Origin: Gimesia maris
GTDB lineage: Bacteria > Planctomycetota > Planctomycetia > Planctomycetales > Planctomycetaceae
Assembly (NCBI RefSeq): GCF_008298035.1
Contig: NZ_CP042910.1
Coordinates: forward strand, 2,309,001-2,373,000
Length of the DNA: 64,000 nt
Direction: 5' to 3'
Shown: positions 29,859 to 39,810 of the stretch, one piece after another
Numbering within the stretch: the stretch's first letter is position 1
Layout: every line of letters begins with the position of its first letter
Position numbers and translations under genes: made by a program
Notes under the pieces: generated by a model
What the model saw: only the letters and a program-made list of their open reading frames with translations
Told to the model about the DNA's origin: nothing
Database searches by the model: none

Positions 29859-31880
29859 ATGTCTTTATCGTGTTCCCGAGTCCTGGTTATATTCTTCTGT
29901 TTCCTGATGATTTCTGCCGTCGAAGCAGGTGGGAACCCAGACATCAACCAACGGGCGATTGACGAATTGAAGTCGGGAAAAACAGATGTGGCGTATGCAT
30001 CCTGGTGGGGTTTTCAGCGAGAAGATTCGACAGCGGCGCTACAGGCGGCGATTCATTCCGGTGCGAAAAGAGTGATCGTGGAGAAAATGAACGGGCCGTG
30101 GATTGTGACACCGATCCAACTGGCCAGTGATCAGGAAATCGTCTTTGAAGAAGGTGTGGTGGTTCAGGCGAAAAAAGGGGAATTTAAAGCAGCCACCGCC
30201 TCGTTGTTTACCGCTTCACTGAAGAAGAATATTCAACTGACCGGCGCGGGGGCGATTCTGGAAATGCGGCGAGCCGATTATGATGCAGCTCCCTATACCA
30301 AAGCGGAGTGGCGGAACGGCATCAGCGTGCGGAGTTGCAGCAACGTCACCATTTCCGGGCTGGTGATTCGCGAAACCGGCGGCGACGGTGTGTACCTGGG
30401 TGTGGCGAAACGGGGGGTGACCAACCAGAAAATAACGATCAGGGATGTGGTGTTTGAACGAAATTATCGCCAGGGGATCAGCATCATCAGTGCAGAGGAT
30501 TTGCAGATTGAAAATACCGTGTTCAAAGAGACTTCGGGCACGGCACCGATGGCAGGTGTTGATTTTGAACCGAATCATTCAGATGAATGTCTGGTCAACT
30601 GTGTGCTGCGGAACTGTGTCTCCGAAAATAACCAGGGACCCGGTTATCTGCTGTATCTGCCGAACCTGACACGGGATTCAAAACCGGTTTCCATCCGGTT
30701 TGAGAACTGTCGCAGTACAGGCAAGGGGAGGGCTCTTTCCGTTACGACAAGAAATAATACACCAGGCAGTGTGACAGGATCGATGACTTTTGAAAACTGT
30801 ACCTTTGAAAGTGCCGAACAGACTCCGGTGACGTTCCTCGACAAGCCGGCGGACGTCTGTCCGGTCACGTTGAAAAACTGTACGATCATCGGTCCGGAGA
30901 ATAATGATGCGGCGCTGCCGGTCATTCAGTTTACCGCCCGGCCCGGCGTTGTGGGTAAGATTGGAGGGGTTGCCTTTAAAGACTGTCTTATCAAAGCCGC
31001 TGAAGTGCATCCGGTGATGATGTTTTATGATGCCTCGTATCTCTCCGCTGTGGACAATGTCACGGGGACTTTGCAGGCTCAACACAACAATCAGAATGTT
31101 CTGTATCGTCTGAATTCAGAGTTAATCCAAAAATGGATGCCAGCAAGTGAAGCGGGGAACATCACACCTTATCAGACAGACATCAGCCGACTTCAGCCGC
31201 TGGAAGCAAATCATGAAACCAGTTCGAAGCCACGACGGATGGTGCGTCAGCGTGCCCTGTCGCAGTATCTAGTGTATGCGAAGCAGGGTGAGGACGTTTC
31301 CGTTCAATTGACTTATCATCAACTGGCCCGTTATACGGGGGATAAGATGCCTGTGAAAGTGACGGCACCTTCCGGCAAAGTGATTCCGGTCGACTCCGTG
31401 CCATTCAAGCAGAGTGCGAACTGCGAATTCACGGCTCCCGAAACGGGCGTGTATTGTATCAGCTGTGATCCGGGGGCAAATTTTGTCACGGTGGACCAGT
31501 CAACGCATCCGTTGTGTCTGACTTCGGATGGATCTCCGATTCGTCTCATGGCTGCCACTGGTGATTTCTACTTCCACGTTCCCGCCGGGATCGAAAAGTG
31601 GGCCTTGGGTGTGTTTGGCGGCGGTGCAGGGGAACGTGTCAGTGCGACGCTGTATGATTCCACGGGAAAGCAGGTCTGGTCGGAAAAGGATATTAATACT
31701 CCGAAGTTATATACAGAAACTCACAAAACGTCCGCAGCAGGAGAAACATGGCGGCTGGTGCTGGACCGTCCTTCAACCGGGGGCTTTGAAGACCATTATG
31801 TGCTGTTGGTAGGGATTCCCTCCGTGCTGGCGCTGACGCCCGGGGAATTACTGGTTCCCGCTGTAACTTTTGAGAAATAA
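29859..31880 (+). CDS. Secreted right-handed parallel beta-helix protein
   Basis: 673 residues from ATG 29859, chosen because GAAAGG lies six bases upstream and the peptide begins a good signal (MSLSCSRVLVIFFCFLMISAVEAGG). Residues about 60-400 show repeating short turns (NITISGLVIRETGGDGVYLG, ITIRDVVFERNYRQGISII, LQIENTVFKETSG) typical of pectate-lyase-like beta-helices. The C-terminal part is beta-rich and may bind ligand. Such proteins often act on polysaccharides, which fits the nearby sulfatases, but no lyase residues can be assigned. Confidence 0.83.
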   Translation: MSLSCSRVLVIFFCFLMISAVEAGGNPDINQRAIDELKSGKTDVAYASWWGFQREDSTAALQAAIHSGAKRVIVEKMNGPWIVTPIQLASDQEIVFEEGVVVQAKKGEFKAATASLFTASLKKNIQLTGAGAILEMRRADYDAAPYTKAEWRNGISVRSCSNVTISGLVIRETGGDGVYLGVAKRGVTNQKITIRDVVFERNYRQGISIISAEDLQIENTVFKETSGTAPMAGVDFEPNHSDECLVNCVLRNCVSENNQGPGYLLYLPNLTRDSKPVSIRFENCRSTGKGRALSVTTRNNTPGSVTGSMTFENCTFESAEQTPVTFLDKPADVCPVTLKNCTIIGPENNDAALPVIQFTARPGVVGKIGGVAFKDCLIKAAEVHPVMMFYDASYLSAVDNVTGTLQAQHNNQNVLYRLNSELIQKWMPASEAGNITPYQTDISRLQPLEANHETSSKPRRMVRQRALSQYLVYAKQGEDVSVQLTYHQLARYTGDKMPVKVTAPSGKVIPVDSVPFKQSANCEFTAPETGVYCISCDPGANFVTVDQSTHPLCLTSDGSPIRLMAATGDFYFHVPAGIEKWALGVFGGGAGERVSATLYDSTGKQVWSEKDINTPKLYTETHKTSAAGETWRLVLDRPSTGGFEDHYVLLVGIPSVLALTPGELLVPAVTFEK

Positions 31881-32320
31881 GAGTGATCAAGGATAAGCCT
31901 GTGGCTTTCACTGCGTCCTTTTGATCAGCAAGGGGGCTTTTGTTGGCAATTCTTTCTGCAGATTCATAACGATTGCACTCCTGGAATGATAACAGAACTT
32001 CTGATGAAGAGTTCGAAGTGTGCTTCATGTAAACTCTGATGAACAGGAGTCTCATCTACCAGAGTGTCCACTTTCCCCCGGCTGACCAAAACATGTTGTC
32101 GCGATCTGATCCTGATCGATCCACGTTTTCGGGAACACTGCCGTCACTGGTGGAAATGTAGCAGAGCTTTCTCCGAAAAATCGTTTCACCCCTCTGGTTC
32201 GAACTTTATAATAAACCCGACCGCCTCTGGGGAAATTTGAATCGATAGCGGCTCTGGTCGATTCCCCAAATCAGAGAGTGAGGCCAGCTAAATTCAATCG
32301 CAACAGGAAAGTGAATACTT
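31881..32320. other. Intergenic region with a hairpin after the beta-helix gene
   Basis: No gene. A nested inverted repeat just after the stop (TGATCAAGGA ... TCCTTTTGATCA, with inner AAGCC/GGCTT) may terminate or protect the upstream transcript. The rest is probably the promoter and leader of the hydrolase gene. Confidence 0.4.
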
Positions 32321-33217
32321 ATGGAACGTAAAGAAACTTCAGAGTTTGATCAGGAAGTTCTGGATCTGTATGACGACTATGCTCATGGACGACTCAACCG
32401 CCGTGATTATATTAAAAAGCTCGGGATGTTTGCTGTGGGGGGGATGACGGCAGAAGCTCTGATGGCCAGCCTGAGTCCCAACTATGCCTGGGCAGAACAG
32501 GTCAAACCTGATGATCCACGCATCAAGACCGAGACGGTCACCTACAAGTCGCCTGAAGGGGCGGGCGAAATGAAAGGTCTGCTGGCCTGGCCGGCGAAGG
32601 GGAAGAAGTTTCCGGCTGTACTGGTGATTCATGAGAATCGCGGATTGAATCCGTATATCGCAGACGTCGCGCGGCGGCTGGCCGTCGATGGCTTTCTGGC
32701 GTTTGCACCCGATGCATTGACCCCGCTGGGCGGTTATCCGGGCAACGATGATGACGGTCGTGCGATGCAGGCCAAACGCGATAAAGCTAAGATGACCGAA
32801 GACTTTATCGCCGCGGCCAAGTTCCTGGATACCAATCCGAAGTCGACCGGTAAAGTCGGTGCTGTCGGTTTCTGTTATGGGGGCGGTGTGGTGTATGAAC
32901 TTGCCGTTAAACTTCCCGACGTGATCGACGCAGGAGTTCCCTTCTACGGTCGGCAGCCTGACCTGGAAGATGTGCCGAAGATCAAGGCACCGCTGATGAT
33001 TCAGAACGCTTCGCTCGACAAACGCATCATGGCCGGTGCGGGTCCGTTTGAAGCGGCCCTCAAAAAGAATGGCAAAACGTTCGAGGCTTTCGTGTATGAA
33101 GGGGCCAATCACGGCTTTCACAATGATACGACTCCCCGCTACGACGATGCCGCCGCGAAAAAAGCATGGGAGCGGACAGTGGCCTTCTTCAAAAAGAACC
33201 TGGCAGAAAATGACTAA
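32321..33217 (+). CDS. Tat-exported dienelactone hydrolase family protein
   Basis: 298 residues. After a 26-residue lead comes [16 protein letters not shown], a Tat-type motif, so export is likely. The alpha/beta-hydrolase core has [14 protein letters not shown], the nucleophile elbow GFCYGGG (Cys185), Asp in the [14 protein letters not shown] region and His in ANHGFHND, matching the Cys-Asp-His triad of dienelactone hydrolases. The substrate is unknown. It stands alone and is followed by a terminator-like hairpin. Confidence 0.9.
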   Translation: MERKETSEFDQEVLDLYDDYAHGRLNRRDYIKKLGMFAVGGMTAEALMASLSPNYAWAEQVKPDDPRIKTETVTYKSPEGAGEMKGLLAWPAKGKKFPAVLVIHENRGLNPYIADVARRLAVDGFLAFAPDALTPLGGYPGNDDDGRAMQAKRDKAKMTEDFIAAAKFLDTNPKSTGKVGAVGFCYGGGVVYELAVKLPDVIDAGVPFYGRQPDLEDVPKIKAPLMIQNASLDKRIMAGAGPFEAALKKNGKTFEAFVYEGANHGFHNDTTPRYDDAAAKKAWERTVAFFKKNLAEND

Positions 33218-33231
33218 CCTGTGATCGATTT

Positions 33232-33274
33232 CTTCCCCGCTGTCACTTCTGGTGGCAGCGGGGAAGATGCTTTT
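33232..33274 (+). terminator. Probable terminator after the hydrolase gene
   Basis: The arm CTTCCCCGCTGTCA (33232-33245) pairs with 33253-33266 at 13 of 14 positions, loop of seven bases, followed by ATGCTTTT. The T run is short, so confidence is moderate. Confidence 0.65.
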
Positions 33275-33425
33275 ACTATTCAGTGAATCGCTTTTTCTAA
33301 TACGTAGAATTCGAAATACCAATTCAGGATATTGATGTTTCCTGTCGTCCGTGTTTTGAATCGTGATTGTAAATAAACCTACTGTATCTGAGATTCTTAT
33401 CTCGTTATTATTAGATTTGAAACCC

Positions 33426-34028
33426 ATGGAACTTGATTTTGAAGGCGCGGATCTGGGTCGTGCTTATGCCGTATTATCGTCACTGGTGACACCCCGTCCG
33501 ATTGCGTGGGTGACGTCACTGGATGAGGCGGGCGTCGTGAATGCGGCGCCTTTCAGTTTTTTCAATGTGCTGGGCGCGCATCCGCCGATCGTCGGGTTCT
33601 GTCCGGGAAATCGCGAAGATGGTACGCCGAAAGATACCGCGATCAATGTGCGTAAGCTGCATGAGTTCGTGGTTAACCTGGTAGATGAATCGCTGGCAGA
33701 GCAGATGAATCAGACGGCAGCCAGTCTGCCATTTGGCGTGAGTGAAGTCGAAGCGGCAGGGATGGAGGTGTTGCCGTCTTCGACAGTCAAACCTCCCCGA
33801 CTCGCGGCTGCACCGGCGAGTCTGGAGTGTGCGGAATGGGGGACGCTGCAGATCGGCGATAACCGGCTGGTGATCGGGCTGGTCAAGCGGGTGCATATTC
33901 AGGATCAGTACTGGGAAGCAGACACGATGCGCATTCGCTCTGAAGAACTGCGGCTGATTGGCAGAATGGCCCGGCCCAGCTGGTACTGCCGCACGACAGA
34001 TCGATTCGAAATGGAACGACCTCAATAG
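33426..34028 (+). CDS. Flavin reductase-like domain protein
   Basis: 200 residues from ATG 33426. LVTPRPIAWVTSLDEAGVVNAAPFSFFNVLGAHPPIVGF is the FMN-binding split-barrel signature, followed by KDTAINVRKLHEFVVNL. Members reduce flavin or act as FMN-binding oxidoreductases. An upstream in-frame extension to 33363 (GTG) lacks conserved sequence. The gene is alone; its biological partner is not evident. Confidence 0.9.
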   Translation: MELDFEGADLGRAYAVLSSLVTPRPIAWVTSLDEAGVVNAAPFSFFNVLGAHPPIVGFCPGNREDGTPKDTAINVRKLHEFVVNLVDESLAEQMNQTAASLPFGVSEVEAAGMEVLPSSTVKPPRLAAAPASLECAEWGTLQIGDNRLVIGLVKRVHIQDQYWEADTMRIRSEELRLIGRMARPSWYCRTTDRFEMERPQ

Positions 34029-34101
34029 TCGAACGCCTGGTCTCTCCGATGCTGCGGTGAAGCAAATGTCACAGGAGACGCGACAGTAAAACGGACACCG
34101 T

Positions 34102-34515
34102 CTATATTGTCAGTCCCGATCGTTCCGGCTGGAATAAAATTTCTTCAACTCGAATTTTACTGCCGCCGGCTAAAGCCCGACTGCGTAACTGATCGCCGAT
34201 GCGATATCCCAGGATTGCGGTACCGATGGGAGTGAGAATCGAGAGTTTCCCCTCTTTGATATTCGCATCCTGGGGATACACGAGAGTGTAAGTTTCCAGT
34301 TCATCAGTTTCCAGATCCCGCAGGCGCACAGTAGAGTTCATGGTAACGATATCGGCGGGGATCTCTTCAGACTCGACGATGTGTGCCACCGCAAGTTCGG
34401 CGTGAAGTCCACTCAGATAGGGTTTGTTGCCGATCGCCTGTGTGAAATCGCTGAGCAGCAGATTCTGCAACCGCTGGTAATCCGTTTTGGTGATGAAGAT
34501 CTTCTGCTGAGGCAT
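34102..34515 (-). CDS. rnk: Rnk / GreA-GreB family regulator
   Basis: 137 residues, the length of Rnk rather than of GreA. The N-terminal part is a short helical hairpin (KTDYQRLQNLLLS), and the C-terminal FKBP-like domain has SILTPIGTAILGYRIGDQL, the Gre/Rnk signature. Rnk-type proteins bind RNA polymerase without the long coiled coil that stimulates cleavage. It heads the same strand as the sigma-54 regulator and kinase to its right; a sigma-54-like promoter is present upstream at 34701-34717. Confidence 0.88.
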   Translation of the reverse strand: MPQQKIFITKTDYQRLQNLLLSDFTQAIGNKPYLSGLHAELAVAHIVESEEIPADIVTMNSTVRLRDLETDELETYTLVYPQDANIKEGKLSILTPIGTAILGYRIGDQLRSRALAGGSKIRVEEILFQPERSGLTI

Positions 34516-34872
34516 CGCTGGTCTCCTCTAATATCATGAATCGTCTAAGGGTCGTGTTTTAGACTGTTTCCAGTGTGTTTGTACGTCTCCAGGACCATTT
34601 GGCCGAGTAAAATAGAGCCAGAGACACTATGGTTCAAAGTGAAAGGCTCTGGTGTGAGCGGGGATTCACAGAACCTGTCTGTCTTGACTGATCTGTTTCA
34701 TTGCAAAAAACAGACCAGTCTTTCAAAAGTCGAAGGAATATCGGAGCGACAGAAAAATGTGCTGAATAAACGGAACCTGAAAGAGGCTGCCGTGCAGTTG
34801 TGGTTGTGAAATCATCAGCGTATTGAGGCGGCTGTGTGAACTGCCGTTGACAGTCATTGGAAACCGGGGTTG
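34516..34872. other. Intergenic region between rnk and the NtrC-type gene
   Basis: No convincing gene. The main content is a sigma-54-like promoter for rnk, described separately. A plus-strand open frame of about 78 codons here has no family features. Confidence 0.4.
34701..34717 (-). promoter_or_regulatory. Candidate sigma-54 (-24/-12) promoter for rnk
   Basis: Read on the minus strand this is TGGTCTGTTTTTTGCAA: GG and GC separated by exactly ten bases, with TTGCA at -12. It lies about 185 bases upstream of the rnk start. The -24 box departs from TGGCAC at two positions. Confidence 0.45.
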
Positions 34873-36270
34873 TCAGTTGCGGTAGTCGTTGGCAGACAGT
34901 CCATGTTTTTTTAACAGCTTATGCATTCCCTGGCGGGAGAGGCCGGCCTGCTGGGCTGCTTGAGAAATATTACCGGCATATTTTTCCAGCAGGGAGGCGA
35001 GGTAAGAGTGCTCGGCGGTTTCGACAGCTTCATTTCGTGAGGCAGTCTGCAAATCGAGAGAGGAAGCTTCCCCGTTTATCTCCTGTCGTCTGAGTTGTTC
35101 CGGCAGATCGTTCAGTTCAATGCAATCAGTACGCGACAGGGTGGCTGCACGTTCAATGACATTTCGCAACTCACGAATGTTTCCCGGCCAGCGATACTGC
35201 TGAAAGCATTCCAGTGTTTCAGCAGAGAATCCATTAACCGGGGACTTCACAGGCTTGAGTTCGGGAAGAAAATGTTCTGCCAGCTGCAGGATGTCAGTTC
35301 CACGCTCACGCAGCGGGGGAAGTTCAATGTGAATCACTCCCAGCCGATAGAACAGGTCCTGTCGAAATCGACCTTCTTTGACTTCGGTTTCCAGGTCACG
35401 ATTGGTGGCGCTGATGAAGCGGGTATCGACTTCGATCTGCGAGTTCTTTCCGACGGGAGTAAACTTTGATTCCTGGATGGCCCGCAGGAGTTTAGCCTGC
35501 GAGGTCAGGGGTAACTCACCCAGCTCGTCAAAAAATGCGGTTCCCTGATGGCAGAGACTAAGCAGGCCGGCCTGGTCTTTCACTGCACCGGTGAACGATC
35601 CTTTGACATGGCCGTACAGGACCGACTCGAACAGAGACTCGGGAATCGCCGTGCAGTCGATCACCTGGAAGTTGTGTTTCTTTCGATGGCTGTGCTGATG
35701 AATGGCGCGGGCTACCACTTCTTTACCGGTTCCACTTTCCCCCGTGATGAGAACGTTGGCATCGCTTTCAGCCAGGCGATCGATGATTTCCAGTAATTCC
35801 ATGACAGGCGCACTGTTGCCGATAATCTCCGGGTATCGGTCTGACAGATTGAGCGGTCCACGATCTTCCGTTGTAGCGGGAGGGGGTGTCTTCTCCGTAC
35901 TGGAAATGGCCCGGCGGACACTGCTGAGTAAATCTTCAAATTTGACAGGTTTCAGCAGATAGTCAGTTATCCCCAGGCGGATACTTTCAATGGCAGAGGG
36001 AATCGAGGGGACCCCGGTCACCACGATCAGGGGGATGTGAGACCAGTTGCTGCGCCCGGCACGAAGTAGTTCGAGTTTGAAATTGCCCGGCATATTCAAA
36101 TCGGAGAGAATCAGATCGAAGGGCTGAGTCTGCAGCGCTTCGAGTGCCTGTTGAGCATTGGGAACGCAGACGCAATCATAACCGGATTTGCGCAGGAGTT
36201 CGCCCGTCGTTCTTAAATAGAGTGGCTCATCATCGGCGATCAAAATTCGGTGCTGGGGGCTGTTGGTCAT
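34873..36270 (-). CDS. Sigma-54-dependent NtrC-family response regulator
   Basis: 465 residues. Receiver domain 1-120 with Asp13-Asp14 and phospho-acceptor Asp57 ([10 protein letters not shown]) and Lys in YLLKPV. AAA+ domain about 145-375: Walker A GESGTGKE, the sigma-54 contact loop GSFTGA (variant of GAFTGA), and [17 protein letters not shown] Fis-type helix-turn-helix is at the end ([24 protein letters not shown]). It should activate sigma-54 promoters when phosphorylated by the kinase encoded 27 bases upstream. Confidence 0.95.
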   Translation of the reverse strand: MTNSPQHRILIADDEPLYLRTTGELLRKSGYDCVCVPNAQQALEALQTQPFDLILSDLNMPGNFKLELLRAGRSNWSHIPLIVVTGVPSIPSAIESIRLGITDYLLKPVKFEDLLSSVRRAISSTEKTPPPATTEDRGPLNLSDRYPEIIGNSAPVMELLEIIDRLAESDANVLITGESGTGKEVVARAIHQHSHRKKHNFQVIDCTAIPESLFESVLYGHVKGSFTGAVKDQAGLLSLCHQGTAFFDELGELPLTSQAKLLRAIQESKFTPVGKNSQIEVDTRFISATNRDLETEVKEGRFRQDLFYRLGVIHIELPPLRERGTDILQLAEHFLPELKPVKSPVNGFSAETLECFQQYRWPGNIRELRNVIERAATLSRTDCIELNDLPEQLRRQEINGEASSLDLQTASRNEAVETAEHSYLASLLEKYAGNISQAAQQAGLSRQGMHKLLKKHGLSANDYRN

Positions 36271-36297
36271 CAGAATGCTGCTATTGTTGAATGTGTT

Positions 36298-37473
36298 TCA
36301 GGATTGCTGGATAAATTGGGGGAAACTGGCAGTGAAGCAGGTCCCGGATCCAGGGGCGCTCATCACGTCAATACTCCCGCCCATGGCTTCGATCAGACTT
36401 CGCGAAACAGAGAGTCCGAGCCCCATTCCCTGGCGGGGCGTACTGGTTTTGGTACTGAAAAACGGGTCGAAAATGCGGGGCAGATTCTCTTCCGTAATTC
36501 CGGATCCGTGGTCTGCTACCTGCACCTTGACTGTTTCACTATGGGTGCGGACCCGAATGGAAACGGTGCCGCCGGGCGCTGATGCCTGGATCGCATTTTG
36601 AATCAGATTCAGCAGGATCTGTTTGACTTCTCCTTCAGGCAATGTGACCTGGATGTCGCCGGTATCGGCTTCCTGTTCGACCCGCACCTGTGCCTTGCCT
36701 GCGGCAGGTTCCAGCAGTCGGATGACATCCTCTATTATATTGTCGATCAGGAAAGAAGTGGCGCATTGAGCACTCGGGCGATAGAGCTGATACATCAGAT
36801 GGGTGATGGAGCTGATTCTTTCAATCTCCCGGTCAATCAATTCCAGCAGTTCGAAATGTTCGTGTTCGGCCGGTACATCTGCTTTGAACAGAGCGAACGC
36901 ATTCCGAATTCCTGCCAGCGGATTATTGACTTCATGTGCGACTCCGGCAGCCAGCTGTCCCAGTGCCGCCAGTTTTTCCATTTTGCGGCGATTCTTTTCC
37001 AGTTGGGTGATCTGTGCGGTCCGTTCCTGTACCAGCTGTTCGAGGTGCGCAGCGTGCAACTTTAACTGCTCACGTAACTGGTTACGTTCGGTAATATCGC
37101 GGATGCTGGTTCGAAAGCCCAGATGTTTTCCGTTTCCGTGAAACATCGGCTGCCAGGAGACAGCCATCCAGAGCTCATGCCCTTTCCGGTGGATGGCGCG
37201 GAACTCGACGTCGTTTCCGATTTGATCTGCCTGTGCCTGCTGCAGAACCTGTGAAATCTTATCCCGATCTTCCGGGGCGACCATCGGCAGCGGGTAATCG
37301 GTCATGGCCAGGCATTCTTCCGGGGAGTAGCCGGTCATCCGTTCGACTGCAGCATTCACCCATAACAGCCGACCAGCACTGGTATGCCAGCTTTCCCAGT
37401 CATACGTACAATTGGCAATGGCACGAAAGCAATCGTTATTGAACACATCATCGGTGGGAAGAGTCGTTTTCAT
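36298..37473 (-). CDS. PAS-domain sensor histidine kinase
   Basis: 391 residues from ATG 37473 (a GTG at 37497 would add eight). One PAS domain (about 20-135, [20 protein letters not shown] and [18 protein letters not shown]), a coiled coil, HisKA with the H-box [16 protein letters not shown], and a HATPase with N box, ADHGSGI and [10 protein letters not shown]. It has no membrane segment, so the PAS domain senses a cytoplasmic signal. It almost certainly pairs with the NtrC-type regulator. Confidence 0.93.
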   Translation of the reverse strand: MKTTLPTDDVFNNDCFRAIANCTYDWESWHTSAGRLLWVNAAVERMTGYSPEECLAMTDYPLPMVAPEDRDKISQVLQQAQADQIGNDVEFRAIHRKGHELWMAVSWQPMFHGNGKHLGFRTSIRDITERNQLREQLKLHAAHLEQLVQERTAQITQLEKNRRKMEKLAALGQLAAGVAHEVNNPLAGIRNAFALFKADVPAEHEHFELLELIDREIERISSITHLMYQLYRPSAQCATSFLIDNIIEDVIRLLEPAAGKAQVRVEQEADTGDIQVTLPEGEVKQILLNLIQNAIQASAPGGTVSIRVRTHSETVKVQVADHGSGITEENLPRIFDPFFSTKTSTPRQGMGLGLSVSRSLIEAMGGSIDVMSAPGSGTCFTASFPQFIQQS

Positions 37474-37585
37474 AATGGTTATTATACGCTGTTCCACATC
37501 GTAACTGATAGAATTCAGCAGGAAAAAAGTAAGTCAGTCTGCAGTCAGCTCGTTTTTCCGGACTGCAGACTGATTGGAATGTGTT

Positions 37586-37732
37586 TCAGTTCAGATATCG
37601 CAGTAAAATAGCGATGAGCGTTACCAGCACGAGAATGAATTGTCCCAGCAGAAATTCCCGGCTGGTCATGAAGTTGACGACTGGTTCACGATGCTGATCT
37701 GGCTTGAACGAGAAGTGGGGTTTGTGTGTCAT
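37586..37732 (-). CDS. Small single-span membrane protein
   Basis: 48 residues from ATG 37732, with AAAGGA eight bases upstream. A polar N-terminus (MTHKPHFSFKPDQHREPV) precedes one hydrophobic helix, FLLGQFILVLVTLIAILLRYL. Not a recognised family. Its place directly upstream of the kinase on the same strand suggests a link with the signalling unit, which is inference. Confidence 0.6.
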   Translation of the reverse strand: MTHKPHFSFKPDQHREPVVNFMTSREFLLGQFILVLVTLIAILLRYLN

Positions 37733-38254
37733 TGCTGGGGTCCTTTCTAAAGCGATTGATTCTGGTATCCCCGCTGAAATGCGTATCGCCTGTCCCCCCG
37801 AGTCCTGCAGCATCTTACTCCTCTGTAAATTCGCAGGAAGCTGCAGCGAATCGAGGTTGAGGCTGAGAGATTGTGATGCAATCGGTGTGCCACTTCCGCG
37901 TGGCTCGGCCGCCAGTCAGATTTTGAAGCAGCGGTGCGTGGTGCCACATGCGATGTCTGTCCGGGTGAAAAGATCAGTTTCCCTGGTTGATAACTCTGTT
38001 CGGCACATGGTTTGCGAATCCAGTCAGGTGAACCGCTCACCATTCGCAGCAGAGGGGCCTGTTACCGCAAGCCTGACTAGACTGCTGGAAACGCATTATG
38101 CAATTTACAGCAGAATGGCGACGGAATCTTCAGGTCGCTATCAAACAGGCTGTCAACACGAGTTGCCTGTCTTAAGCGAAAACCGTCAACCCCGGTTGAC
38201 AGTGAGGGCAGCATCCAGGGAATCGATATCAGCTCATAGAGGGGCAACGTACTC
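37733..38254. other. Divergent promoter region with a sigma-54 candidate
   Basis: No convincing gene, although long open frames cross it in other frames. It separates the small membrane gene (minus) from the BON-like gene (plus) and contains the sigma-54-like sequence at 38000-38016. Confidence 0.4.
38000..38016 (+). promoter_or_regulatory. Candidate sigma-54 (-24/-12) promoter for the BON/hemerythrin pair
   Basis: TCGGCACATGGTTTGCG: GG at 38002-38003 and GC at 38014-38015 with exactly ten bases between, and GGCAC and TTGC match the consensus boxes. It lies about 240 bases upstream of the BON-like gene and beside an NtrC-type regulator. Confidence 0.5.
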
Positions 38255-38557
38255 ATGTCGAAGATCAATTTGAATCCGCATACGGAATTTTTCAAGTATT
38301 TCATTTCTCGAATTGTATCCACGAATCAGAAAATGCTGTTCCACGAACTGAAGCTCGAACTGGATGGGGAGCGGTTATGTGTGCGAGGCAGAACCCCCTC
38401 CTATTACGCCTTGCAAAGTCTGTTAAGCATCGTGCGACAATTGTTTGCAGGGAAGAGCAGTAGCACGACCTGCCCGGTTCATCTCTGGATTCAGGTTGGT
38501 AAAGAACAGAGGGTATTCGAAGCTCATTTCAAGCAAAGGGAAGAAACAAGATCATGA
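38255..38557 (+). CDS. BON-like small protein
   Basis: 100 residues. LKLELDGERLCVRGRTPSYYALQSLLSIVRQL follows the pattern of BON-type domains (strand, GxV, SYY, helix), and the protein at 59920 has the same core. BON domains bind phospholipid or mediate contacts; the role here is unknown. Its stop overlaps the start of the hemerythrin-like gene (ATGA), so the two are coupled. Confidence 0.6.
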   Translation: MSKINLNPHTEFFKYFISRIVSTNQKMLFHELKLELDGERLCVRGRTPSYYALQSLLSIVRQLFAGKSSSTTCPVHLWIQVGKEQRVFEAHFKQREETRS

Positions 38558-39051
38558 TCAGCGTCAACCCAAAACTGACGATCAATGCTGCCTTTCTGCA
38601 GGAGATCAAGGATGACAATCTCCGGCTGTATGGACTGCTGGATAATCTGCGTGCCTGCTGGCTGGTGAATAGTCCCGATGTGTTCCGACCGGAATGGTTC
38701 AGTAGACTCATCAGCGATCTGCGCGATCAGGTTGCCATGCATTTTGCGCTGGAAAATGCGTTTGGATATTTTGAAAAACCGGTGAGTTCCGATCCGCTGC
38801 TCTCAGCCGAAGCTCAGCGGCTGCATGCTCAGCACGAGGAACTGTATCTGCAAATCTGTTCCATCGCAGAGAATGCCGAAGCGATGCTCTATCCGCAAAT
38901 GGATGAAGAGGCCTATACCAGACAAGTTGATCTGTTTAGAGACTTCTATCGTGCTTTTCAGGAACACGAATCAGCGGAATTTGATCTGATGGTCAGAGTC
39001 TTCTCTGAACAGCAGAAGCAGCAGCGACCGCTGATTTCGACAGACCAGTAA
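38554..39051 (+). CDS. Hemerythrin-like (HHE) domain protein
   Basis: 165 residues, all helical. MHFALENAFGYFE, LHAQHEELYLQI and FQEHESAEFDLM resemble the second to fourth iron-ligand helices of HHE proteins (H-x3-E, H-x3-H-type, H-x4-D). The first helix, DDNLRLYGLLDNL, lacks the usual His, so the di-iron site may be incomplete. Such proteins sense or bind oxygen or NO. Coupled to the BON-like gene. Confidence 0.65.
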   Translation: MISVNPKLTINAAFLQEIKDDNLRLYGLLDNLRACWLVNSPDVFRPEWFSRLISDLRDQVAMHFALENAFGYFEKPVSSDPLLSAEAQRLHAQHEELYLQICSIAENAEAMLYPQMDEEAYTRQVDLFRDFYRAFQEHESAEFDLMVRVFSEQQKQQRPLISTDQ

Positions 39052-39285
39052 ACCGGTTTATAGGGGGAGTGAACAGAAAATTATAAGAATATTCTCAACG
39101 GGCGTTATTTCTAATTATCTTATTGTCTGCCAGTCAGCGTTAGATAAAATGGACTCAGACTGTGTCCGGAATTACTGTCACGTCTCCCTGTCCCTTCGGA
39201 CCGAAAAAATCTATTGAGAGACGTCATGGTGAATTACGACATGCTCTAGTATCCGAGTGACTTTTTTTTCACAGAGGAGAGTTAG

Positions 39286-39660
39286 ATGCGAAACTATGAC
39301 TTCGAATGTGTCGCACTGCAGACTGATTGCAGCGCTCAAACGAAAGAATTTGTCGAGACTCAGTGGGATCAGGCAATCGACCGGATTGATAACTGGATTC
39401 GCACTGTCAGCATTTATCTAACCGACATCAACGGCCCGCGCGGCGGGATCAGTAAACGATGTCGAATCGTCGTGCATACACAATCGGGTGCGCCCGTGAT
39501 TGTTCAAGATACCCAGGAGCGGATTTCCACGGCGATTACGCACGCCATTAAACGGGCCGCCCATACACTCAAACGACAGGTGGCAAAAAAACGTGACAAA
39601 AAACGTCAGCCGTTACATGCGATTACCGAACCGCTGGTGGAAATGGATGCGGAAATGTGA
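39286..39660 (+). CDS. Ribosome hibernation factor (HPF/RaiA-like)
   Basis: 124 residues. IRTVSIYLTDINGPRGGISKRCRIVVHTQSGAPVIVQD and the basic C-terminal helix AITHAIKRAAHTLKRQVAKKRDKKR match the HPF/sigma-54 modulation family, which binds the 30S subunit in stationary phase. It is short-form (no dimerisation domain). An AGGAG motif precedes the ATG, and a good terminator follows. Confidence 0.85.
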   Translation: MRNYDFECVALQTDCSAQTKEFVETQWDQAIDRIDNWIRTVSIYLTDINGPRGGISKRCRIVVHTQSGAPVIVQDTQERISTAITHAIKRAAHTLKRQVAKKRDKKRQPLHAITEPLVEMDAEM

Positions 39661-39692
39661 CGGGTGATTTCTAACTGAATCAGATTCTTCGG

Positions 39693-39727
39693 GTGCGTCA
39701 GTCTTAAGGGGCTGACGCACTTTTTTT
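39693..39727 (+). terminator. Rho-independent terminator after the HPF-like gene
   Basis: GTGCGTCAG (39693-39701) pairs perfectly with CTGACGCAC (39712-39720), followed by seven T. Confidence 0.92.
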
Positions 39728-39733
39728 ATTCGC

Positions 39734-39765
39734 AAAAAAACGGCTGCTCTTTACGAACAGCCGTT
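39734..39765 (-). terminator. Rho-independent terminator after the DUF1559 gene
   Basis: AACGGCTG (39739-39746) pairs with CAGCCGTT (39758-39765). On the minus strand the stem runs into T residues (39740-39734). Convergent with the previous terminator. Confidence 0.88.
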
Positions 39766-39810
39766 TGTCATTTGCAGGAACCCGGTTCGACGAACCGGAT
39801 ATGCATTTAT

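Noticed and set aside
34573..34809. Open frame of 78 codons on the plus strand
   Set aside because: No supporting features; overlaps the sigma-54-like promoter candidate on the other strand.
37704..38273. Open frame of 189 codons on the plus strand
   Set aside because: Overlaps the small membrane gene on the other strand and the promoter region; no ribosome site, hydrophobic pattern or family motif.
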